This document shows positions 9,391 through 16,731 of a DNA stretch of 64,000 nt, in pieces (within the stretch, counting starts at the first letter, position 1; each line of letters begins with the position of its first letter). The position numbers and the translations under genes are program-made. Below the pieces are notes generated by a model, which saw only the letters and a program-made list of their open reading frames with translations, did not search any database and was not told the DNA's origin. The DNA is taken from assembly GCF_900188275.1 (NCBI RefSeq), contig NZ_FZNY01000004.1:331927-395926 (forward strand). The letters run 5' to 3'. This DNA is from Dokdonia pacifica. Its GTDB lineage: Bacteria; Bacteroidota; Bacteroidia; Flavobacteriales; Flavobacteriaceae.

Positions 9391-9834
9391 ATGAGTTTAA
9401 AAAATAAAATCATGCAGGTTTTTGATGAGACTTTTGACCAAGAGAAAAAGATTAGGAGCCGGTTTGTATCTCATTCAAGATTATTAGCAAAAGACCATCT
9501 AGCGGTTAAAGGTATTTTGTCTCTTCAAATTTTAGAAATGGATGATAAATTTTTAGCTTCATTATTCAAAGGACATACTTTCATAGAAAGTATTAGTTTA
9601 GATAGTATCGCTCAATTTTTCACCGATAGGATGAGTGCTCGTTTAATTTCCAGTTCACATATTGAAGAGAAATTGAAAAAATATTTTAAAAATTTTCAGA
9701 GGGATTCAGCTGTTAAATCTATTGGAATACGTATTGTAATTCTTAAAGATGAAACGGTAAGAATATATACTCTGGGAACACAAGAGACTGAGGAAGTATT
9801 ACTTACAGATTTTATTGCCTTTTTTAAATCATAA
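9391..9834 (+). CDS. hypothetical protein, 147 aa
   Basis: Not recognised. A soluble mixed alpha/beta protein without signal peptide or TM. The C-terminal half (SIGIRIVILKDETVRIYTLGT) looks like two beta strands followed by a helix. It stands alone with about 290-base gaps on both sides: 9101-9390 shows nothing definite, and 9835-10115 is AT-rich without an evident element. Confidence 0.55.
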   Translation: MSLKNKIMQVFDETFDQEKKIRSRFVSHSRLLAKDHLAVKGILSLQILEMDDKFLASLFKGHTFIESISLDSIAQFFTDRMSARLISSSHIEEKLKKYFKNFQRDSAVKSIGIRIVILKDETVRIYTLGTQETEEVLLTDFIAFFKS

Positions 9835-10115
9835 CATATAATAAAGTCAGGATAAAAAATTATAAACATAGGTATCTATTTTGAGTTGGCCTTATGATTT
9901 TTGCTTAGCAATATCAAAACTTTCTACTCGTTAGATTGCATAACAATCACTTCCCCACAAAAGATCGTTAGTTCGTCTTATAAATCTTGAATTATAAGAT
10001 AATTGATTATGCTCAAATATTTACGAAGTCAAGTTATATGATTTTGTTGATAGTTAATTGATGGATCATTTTTAAGAAAATAAATTTAATACAATACTTC
10101 CTTTGATTTAATTAT

Positions 10116-11264
10116 ATGCCTATGCAGACTATTACTCATTTTTATGAGCATTTAAAAAATGTAAAACCTTTTCTTGAAAAGTATGTGAATTATGACCCCT
10201 ACGATGGTAAAGTTCATGTTCTTTATATAAGCCCTAGATTATGCTCTAAGGAATACTACAGGGCTATATTGCCTTGTTTAGAATTGAATAATACTTCAAC
10301 CCATAGTGCTATTATGACAAGTATAGAGATATATGATCAAAATATGGATTACTTTGGAACTATAAAAAGGATAGATGTTCGTTTACTTAAATGGGCTAAT
10401 TACATTGTATTTCCTACGATATTATCTGATATGAAGTATATGACTTATGTACTTCGACTATTATACCCTCACTTACAGATTGTGATGAATTTAGATGATA
10501 ATTATCATAAAATTCCTAGTTGGCATAATAGCTACAAGGATATCACTTCTGCTGTTCAAGATCAACTATTGTTAAATTTAAGTACGTTTGACCTTTGTAT
10601 TTGCCAAAATGAGCGATTAAAAGATCAATACCGATCTGCGCTTAACTTTTTTCATAAGGATTCTAGTTGCTTAGTAGTAAATTTTCCTACATTGATTTCG
10701 CGAAAAAGTTTTGAAAATTTAAGTGCTATTATGCCTCAAATCGATTCAATAATTCGGATTGGTGTTTTCTCTCCTTCAGAGAAATTTTTAAACTTTTTAC
10801 CTAGTCTTTTAGAAAAGTTACGTCAAAAAAAGCTTGAGTTATGCTTTGTCATTTTTGATTACAAAGGAGCTAAAACAAAACATAAAAGAGATCAGTCTGT
10901 TGAATTTTTTGATGATAGTAATTATATGAACTATTTTGAAGACCTGCACAAGATGCAATTAAAGGTGGCATTATTTTCTGTTTCTGAATATTTGGAGTAT
11001 CAATCCATCGATAATTATCTTGAAATGGCAGTCCTAGGAGTGCCTACGATTGTATGTGAAAATCACCCTGCATCATTTATTATAAAAAAAAGAGAAAGTG
11101 GATTACTTGTCTCAAAAGAAAATGATTGGGAATTAAATATATGCAAGGTTTTAGAAGAATCAAATTTCAGGAAGATATTAATTAGTCATTCGGCGAAAAT
11201 GGTATGGAAGCATCATAGTTTTACTCAAAAAACTCTAAAGAAAATAACATCTGTTTTAGTTTAA
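10116..11264 (+). CDS. GT-B glycosyltransferase-like protein
   Basis: 382 aa, no signal peptide or TM. The C-terminal Rossmann half shows the group-1 glycosyltransferase pattern: a RIGVFSPSEKF strand-loop near residue 218, then NYLEMAVLGVPTIVCENHPASFIIKKRESGLLV (about 302-335), which matches the E-x7-E nucleotide-sugar region in reduced form. The N-terminal half lacks a clear acceptor-domain signature. It is monocistronic and lies between the element's regulator genes and the CHAT operon, so it is probably cargo. Modification of a surface glycan is plausible but the substrate is unknown. Confidence 0.6.
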   Translation: MPMQTITHFYEHLKNVKPFLEKYVNYDPYDGKVHVLYISPRLCSKEYYRAILPCLELNNTSTHSAIMTSIEIYDQNMDYFGTIKRIDVRLLKWANYIVFPTILSDMKYMTYVLRLLYPHLQIVMNLDDNYHKIPSWHNSYKDITSAVQDQLLLNLSTFDLCICQNERLKDQYRSALNFFHKDSSCLVVNFPTLISRKSFENLSAIMPQIDSIIRIGVFSPSEKFLNFLPSLLEKLRQKKLELCFVIFDYKGAKTKHKRDQSVEFFDDSNYMNYFEDLHKMQLKVALFSVSEYLEYQSIDNYLEMAVLGVPTIVCENHPASFIIKKRESGLLVSKENDWELNICKVLEESNFRKILISHSAKMVWKHHSFTQKTLKKITSVLV

Positions 11265-11344
11265 TATCTTAGGTAGTTTTACATCTTATAACCTTCATTA
11301 CTATAAATTAACTCCCCCTAATTTCTTATAGATTGATATAATTT

Positions 11345-11869
11345 TTATCTAGTTAAAACAAAGGCAGACCAGTAATAAGGGTCATATTTTTTACTCATAA
11401 TGTTTTTAGTCTCATTAAATGCTAACTCAATCAGTTCACCTTGAAATAACAGTTTGTAAAAAGTAGTCATAAACTCTTTGGATTCGTTATCAGGGACTTT
11501 CCATAAACTGACAATCACGTATTTTACTCCAGCGATTTTGAAAGATCGTTGCAACCCATAAACCCCATCACTACCCTTAATTTCACCTAAAGCAGTTTCA
11601 CAAGCTGATAAAACAAGTAAGTCTACTTCATCTAGATTCATATTACTTATTTCCATTGCGGTTAAAATATTAGACTTATTAGGAGTTTTTGCAAAAACAA
11701 GTCCAGAGCGAAGCGATGGATGATTTGTATTAGAAAATTTTGTTTCACCGCGAGAATTATCAAAATTTTTCTCGCCATACTCTATCTCTAAATCTTCGCT
11801 ATCTTTTTCAAAAAAGCCATGGGTTGCGATATGTAAGATTTGACTATTAAACCCTTTTAAAACATTACT
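11345..11869 (-). CDS. CHAT protease domain C-terminal part, separated by frameshift
   Basis: 175 open codons in the -1 frame relative to the TPR gene at 11857-13950. The sequence holds both CHAT catalytic motifs: ATHGFF (catalytic His) and SACETALGE (catalytic Cys), then the usual W-x-VPD and WSAFVL blocks. CHAT is a caspase-like Cys protease fold. The part after 11656 (-strand ATG) could be made alone but would lack the His motif. The fused product would be about 868 aa. The join lies at a run of seven T (11869-11875; A7 on the coding strand). Confidence 0.8.
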   Translation of the reverse strand, partial: SNVLKGFNSQILHIATHGFFEKDSEDLEIEYGEKNFDNSRGETKFSNTNHPSLRSGLVFAKTPNKSNILTAMEISNMNLDEVDLLVLSACETALGEIKGSDGVYGLQRSFKIAGVKYVIVSLWKVPDNESKEFMTTFYKLLFQGELIELAFNETKNIMSKKYDPYYWSAFVLTR

Positions 11870-13950
11870 TTTTTTGCATTTAAACCTGTGAAAGATTCAA
11901 CAGTTATATTATTTTGATTAAGAATTTTTGAAATCTCCTTTATTTCGGTCTTAGTAGCTTCTAAATAACTCCATTCTGAGTTCTTTCCATAGTCTATTCC
12001 GCCGAAAAGAGTAGCCTTTTTGAAGCTTTTACTAATATCTGTTTTTTCAATTATTTTAGCCGTTGAAGTCAGTTGGACGAGGTTCATTGAATTTGATAGA
12101 AAATCATTTCCTTTAGATAATGAAGAGAAAGAAACGTAGTTCAATAAACCCGAAGGAGCAAAATATATAATATTAGAATCTTGAGTGAATGTTTCAATGG
12201 GTTTCCAAATTAAATTATAGAGTTCATTGTTTTTTTTATCTAATGTCCCGTAAATAGATTCTATACCATCTCTAAGATTAGTCTTATTTCTATTAAGAAT
12301 GTTTAACAATTCGCTTTCTTCAAATAAATAGACCATTTTAGGATTTTCACTTTCATGGTCAATTATTAATGCACAATAAAACTTTTTATCAATCCACTTT
12401 TGAAAATAATGTTCAAAATCTATAAACTCAATAGCAAGCTCTCCTGGTTTTAATTTCTCTTGAATACTCTTCCATGAAGGGTTAGAGATATCATTGAACT
12501 TTTTAAATTTTTCAGATTGATTAACTAAATTTTTCTCAAGAAAATTAGCTTTTGATTCTAATGCAAAGATGTTAGTATTATCATTAGAGTTTTCGCTAAG
12601 ATATGCTTTGGATAATTTCTTTTTAACCTCTAGCCATTCATTAAATTCTGTTTTTAATTGTAGATTATTTGAACTGAGAATCGCATCTTTTAATCTTATA
12701 GAAGAATTTAATAACTGATTTTTTTGAAAAAGTGTTGCGTTGTAAAGTTCGTTAACAATTGTTATGTCATTAGAGTTTGATCTCAATGCAAAAGAACTTA
12801 ATGAAGTGAAGTAAGTTCCGATTCTAATATTAAGAAATAAAAATTTTTCTTCTTCACTAAGGCCATAATAGATGTTTCTGTAATTTACACTAGCTTTTTT
12901 TAAAGAAGATAAATAATATGGTTTTGCAGAATTTTGCTTTCCTTGATTATCTAAGGTATTAGCTAGATTTAGCTCTAAATTTGCAATAGCCAGACTATTA
13001 GAGTCAAAGACATCTTTATAATTTTCTAGCGAAAGGTTATAGTAATTAGCTGATTTATCATAGTTCTTGATCTTATAGTAAGTATATCCAAGATTTTGAT
13101 AAGCACTCCCTAGAAATCTTTTTTTATATGAAGGATGGATATCTTTATTTTTATTTAAAGAGCGTATTACAAGTAATAAATCTTTTTCTGATTTATTAAA
13201 ATTTTCAAGACTAATGTTAATGCTTGCTCTAACAGTGAGTAAATGGGAAGCTAACGGTCCTAAAACATCTAGGTCTAGATCAAGAAAAATTGAAAACGCT
13301 TTTTCGATGTAAACTAATGCTTCATCATATTTAAATAATCCATCTAATGCCACTGCGGTATTCGATAGTTCTTTAATATGTCCAACGGTATTTTCTCCAT
13401 TTATAACCTTAGATAGTTCTAGAGTTTTCAAGGTATAGTCAAGATGATGGTTAACATTTCCTGTCTTTCCATACAGTTGAGAAAATGCCTTGTAAAGAGG
13501 GTATTTATCTGAATCTCCCAAATTATATTCTCTAACTAGTGAGTTACATTCTAGTAATTTTTTTTCTGTTTCTTTGTAATTATCTGCTAAGAACATCTCA
13601 AAAGATGACATTAATAATGCGTTATAATACCCTCTTACTAATCGTTTGAGTTTAAAATCCTTTTTTAGCGAAGGGTATTTCTTATAAATCTTAAGAGCTT
13701 CAGAATAGTACTGAAGTGATTCATTAGTTCGTTGCGCTTTACTGAATGATTCTGCCGTTAGAAATACAGTTGCCAGATACCCTTTATTCTTTTCCCCAAC
13801 GTCTCTTTTTAAGAGAGGTATCTCTGCCTTAAAACTGTATGCTGCTTTTAAATATTCACCTTTTTTATAATATTGAGCCCCCAGACTTATTTGCTGACTA
13901 ATAGCTAAAGGGCTCGCAAGAAGAAGTAGAAGTAAGATTTTATTCATCAC
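11857..13950 (-). CDS. TPR-repeat protein, N-terminal part of a CHAT-domain protein
   Basis: 697 aa. A signal peptide (MMNKILLLLLLASPLAISQQ) is followed by about eight TPR-like helical pairs (residues 20-390), a coiled-coil stretch and the first part of a CHAT domain (from about 490: FEHYF..., IYFAPSGLLNYVSFSSL, LFGGIDYG). Reading frame 0 ends with VMF-stop right after the A7 tract; the rest of CHAT continues in the -1 frame. The start overlaps the upstream FecR-like gene (ATGA). Tetratricopeptide-CHAT proteins are a known architecture in Bacteroidota and cyanobacteria. Location appears periplasmic or exported, which is odd for a cytosolic-style caspase-like enzyme. Confidence 0.82.
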   Translation of the reverse strand: MMNKILLLLLLASPLAISQQISLGAQYYKKGEYLKAAYSFKAEIPLLKRDVGEKNKGYLATVFLTAESFSKAQRTNESLQYYSEALKIYKKYPSLKKDFKLKRLVRGYYNALLMSSFEMFLADNYKETEKKLLECNSLVREYNLGDSDKYPLYKAFSQLYGKTGNVNHHLDYTLKTLELSKVINGENTVGHIKELSNTAVALDGLFKYDEALVYIEKAFSIFLDLDLDVLGPLASHLLTVRASINISLENFNKSEKDLLLVIRSLNKNKDIHPSYKKRFLGSAYQNLGYTYYKIKNYDKSANYYNLSLENYKDVFDSNSLAIANLELNLANTLDNQGKQNSAKPYYLSSLKKASVNYRNIYYGLSEEEKFLFLNIRIGTYFTSLSSFALRSNSNDITIVNELYNATLFQKNQLLNSSIRLKDAILSSNNLQLKTEFNEWLEVKKKLSKAYLSENSNDNTNIFALESKANFLEKNLVNQSEKFKKFNDISNPSWKSIQEKLKPGELAIEFIDFEHYFQKWIDKKFYCALIIDHESENPKMVYLFEESELLNILNRNKTNLRDGIESIYGTLDKKNNELYNLIWKPIETFTQDSNIIYFAPSGLLNYVSFSSLSKGNDFLSNSMNLVQLTSTAKIIEKTDISKSFKKATLFGGIDYGKNSEWSYLEATKTEIKEISKILNQNNITVESFTGLNAKKVMF

Positions 13951-14741
13951 AAGTCGTTTAGAAGTTTATTAATATCATTCTCAGAAAACTTCATTTCGGA
14001 GTATTCAGTTTTTAAATATTCTTTGAGTAATATCATTTTATTTTTTAGGGATAGATTTGATTTTGTATCCATACAACAATTTTTAATTTTTTTTAGCAAA
14101 ACAGTTCTATCAAAAAAATGGATATTAAGATTAGTTACTATTGGTGTACTTTCCCTTTTATTAGCATTGTAATGAAATAATGAAATAGTATTGTTGTCGG
14201 GAATGATTTTCCCTTCATTTTCGACAGAATAGATACTATTTGTAAAAATTAGATGGTTTTTAAAATAGTCCAGTTTCTTATTAATCTCTTTCTTTTTAAA
14301 TGTATATGAAACATAATAGAAATTGGTACGGTCTGATGTGAGGTTGAATTCTTTACTATTTAATTTTAGAGTGTCAATAATAGCAATCTGATGTTCTGAA
14401 ATAACTTTTAGGTCTACATTTTTAATGAAATCTTTATCTCCTCTTGTAGTTAGGGATTTATAATATTTTGTATAGTCAGATATTGTTTTAATATGGTTCT
14501 TTTTAAAAAAATAATTAGAAAATATTCTCAGCTTTTTACATTTCGAATAGCATACTTTTATGAGTCCTTTTTCTTCTATAAAGTTTAAACTATCAGAGTC
14601 TTTAATTTTATCACCAATAGAAATTAATGTATTATTAGCGTAGACATCCCCATTCATGTATAGTACTTTGTAAGATTCTTGTGAAGATGCTAAGAATACT
14701 TGAGAAAAAAAATAAATCAAAATAAAAGCTTTAGATGTCAT
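13947..14741 (-). CDS. secreted FecR-like protein
   Basis: 264 aa with a signal peptide cleaved near residue 20. Residues 22-75 (VLYMNGDVYANNTLISIGDKIKDSDSLNF...) resemble the short beta FecR-type domain (G-x-V...G-D-x-I...). The remainder is unrecognised. It overlaps the CHASE2 gene by 11 bases and the TPR-CHAT gene by 4 bases, so the three genes form one operon. A role as a periplasmic signal relay between the CHASE2 sensor and the CHAT protease is inference. Confidence 0.65.
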   Translation of the reverse strand: MTSKAFILIYFFSQVFLASSQESYKVLYMNGDVYANNTLISIGDKIKDSDSLNFIEEKGLIKVCYSKCKKLRIFSNYFFKKNHIKTISDYTKYYKSLTTRGDKDFIKNVDLKVISEHQIAIIDTLKLNSKEFNLTSDRTNFYYVSYTFKKKEINKKLDYFKNHLIFTNSIYSVENEGKIIPDNNTISLFHYNANKRESTPIVTNLNIHFFDRTVLLKKIKNCCMDTKSNLSLKNKMILLKEYLKTEYSEMKFSENDINKLLNDL

Positions 14742-16023
14742 TCTTCTTTATAAGTTTAAAGTTGGTGTATAAGTTTCTTATTACTATCAATGTTGCGAAG
14801 ATGCTGGATGTTCCTAAGATCTCAATATGTACGCCATAGATTAAAAAATATAAAACACTAAGGGATGTAAAAAGCAAGCCAATTTTTAAATAATCACTGA
14901 TTATAGTAAAAAACATATTTTTCAATGAAATTTTTTCAAAAAATGATTTGATACGGCGAATATTGGCTGACTTGATAAGTACTCTTTTTAAAGCTAGAAT
15001 ACATTTTTTATCGAAATTTAAAAAGTAGAATAATATCAATAATAAATATATAATGTATAATGATATCCATATAGACTCAACTACAATATGTTGCCCATTT
15101 TCTAATGCTAAAAAAGCATTGTATATGATTAAAGCACCTGGAATTTCTCCATAAATTGTGGGATGAAGATCTCTATCATCAAAATCTCCAATAATAATGA
15201 TTTTATTTTCTACGAAATTCTCTATTTGAGAATTTGGCATTACTTGGAGTATGTCAACACCCAAATCAAAATAATTAAATTCACCTATACTATTGTATTT
15301 TAGTAATGGTTTTATAGGATGATCTAGTATTATAGAATTCCAAGCTAAACGATCATTATCATAGTAGAACATCCCTTTTTTTTCCAGTTGTGTTCCCAAG
15401 AGTTGATTACCCATTTTTAATGCTATACTTGGTAATGAGTCATTTTCTAAATAAGAATACTTTATAAAACGATTAGTGAAAATACTGTTTTGATAAGAAG
15501 CGAAACCTATATTATCACTGAATTTAGGAATAATGTAGCTATCCTTATCTTTTATTATTGGTAGAACAATATTTTTAGTATTGTTAATGGCTTGATATAG
15601 CTTTTCATCATTAAAAGGAGATTCATGGTTTGGGTTGAATGCAATATCAAGAAGAATATAGCGATGTTTGTTATTGGTTTTGTTTAAAAAATCAGCTAAT
15701 TTTCCTCTATTAGTGATGTCTAGATTCCCTTTATCTATCCCTTGATAGTCTTTAACATTAATAAGTTCCTTATCGTTGGATACATTAATCAATAAAATCT
15801 TATCAGCATATTTCTGGAATTGATTTGAACTCATGGGAGCATTCTTCAGAAATAATCCTAATTTAGTTACTAACCTTTCTTCTTCTTGATTAGTTATGGA
15901 TTCGTTAGACCAAGTATAATTTAATATCAATAAAATCATTGGAAAAAATAGTGAAATCAAGATGATTAGCACGTGTTTAATATGTACTTGTGGTTTATTG
16001 CCAAATATTTTAAAGTTGATCAT
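14731..16023 (-). CDS. CHASE2-domain membrane protein
   Basis: 430 aa. One TM near the N-terminus (about 18-36) precedes an extracytoplasmic CHASE2 sensor (about 60-310: ILLDIAFNPNHES, KIIIIGDFDDRDLHPTIYGEIPGALIIYNAF), then three TM segments (about 315-335, 370-390 and 392-415) and a short tail. CHASE2 normally sits before an output domain; here no kinase or cyclase follows, so the output is probably the next two genes. First gene of the operon. Confidence 0.8.
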   Translation of the reverse strand: MINFKIFGNKPQVHIKHVLIILISLFFPMILLILNYTWSNESITNQEEERLVTKLGLFLKNAPMSSNQFQKYADKILLINVSNDKELINVKDYQGIDKGNLDITNRGKLADFLNKTNNKHRYILLDIAFNPNHESPFNDEKLYQAINNTKNIVLPIIKDKDSYIIPKFSDNIGFASYQNSIFTNRFIKYSYLENDSLPSIALKMGNQLLGTQLEKKGMFYYDNDRLAWNSIILDHPIKPLLKYNSIGEFNYFDLGVDILQVMPNSQIENFVENKIIIIGDFDDRDLHPTIYGEIPGALIIYNAFLALENGQHIVVESIWISLYIIYLLLILFYFLNFDKKCILALKRVLIKSANIRRIKSFFEKISLKNMFFTIISDYLKIGLLFTSLSVLYFLIYGVHIEILGTSSIFATLIVIRNLYTNFKLIKKNDI

Positions 16024-16322
16024 TAATGATTTCTATCTTGTTCTTCTATTGATGTGAATCTGGCTCGATATCTAATTGATCAATAAACATTTAAAAGTGA
16101 TAAATTAAAAATAGTAACTAGATTTTACTTGAAGCAAAATAATATATTATTTATACATATAATAATATATACTAGTTAACTTTTTCTATAGCAGGTTGTT
16201 ATTGGATTGAATCTAATGAATTTCACTCTTTGAATTTGAAGTTTAAAAACCTATTTGAGTATTCTATAGTTTATCTTATTCAATACTAAGTATACTTGAT
16301 ACCAATCGCTTAACAATACCCA

Positions 16323-16437
16323 TGACTAACACTAAAGGTGACTCGTGACTAATGTTATAGGTGAACTATGACTGACACTAAGGGTAATCTATGACTTATA
16401 TTTAGCATTACCCATGACTAATGCTAAGGGTAACCTA
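16323..16437 (+). repeat. iteron-like array, five direct repeats with 23-bp period
   Basis: TGACT begins at 16323, 16346, 16369, 16392 and 16415, exactly 23 bases apart. The approximate consensus is TGACTAAYRYTAARGGTRA, with unit 4 the most divergent. Degenerate units continue at the same phase upstream (16300) and downstream (to about 16506). Constant spacing without unique spacers argues for iterons or multiple regulator sites, not CRISPR. Confidence 0.75.
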
Positions 16438-16660
16438 CTACTACTATTAAGAGAAATTCCATTACCTATACTAAGTACAGTCAAGACCTAGCTTAGCGAT
16501 ACCCATTATCTTAAGAATAGTCACTTTTTAATAGTAATACACATACTATTTACTTGCACGTCCTTTAGTAATTACCTTAATTATGACTTTTTTGGGTAGA
16601 CCTTGTTTTTTGTAAGCATCATATTTATAGACTTCTAACTAAAATATACGCTCTTTTTTT

Positions 16661-16690
16661 GTCAGGGTATACAAACTCGCGACGCGGAAT
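16661..16690 (+). promoter_or_regulatory. 30-bp box A upstream of the early operon
   Basis: Aligns over 30 bases with 31050-31079 at 22 positions, including GTCA, CAAACT and a 10-base identical core GACGCGGAAT. It lies 41 bases before the first gene of the block. Likely a shared regulator-binding or promoter element. Confidence 0.5.
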
Positions 16691-16731
16691 ATTGGGAGTA
16701 CGAGCCTACTTTGGCTTAAAAGTTATAGCTC

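Larger units (their letters stand above)
16024..16731. other. 708-base gene-free region, putative replication/control region
   Basis: AT-rich spacer between the leftward CHASE2 operon and the long rightward block. It contains a 23-bp-period repeat array (core 16323-16437, weaker periods on both sides) and a 30-bp box (16661-16690) found again at 31050. No convincing ORF. Confidence 0.6.

Noticed and set aside
16300-16506. CRISPR-like array
   Set aside because: Units abut with a constant 23-bp period and no unique spacers; no cas genes nearby.
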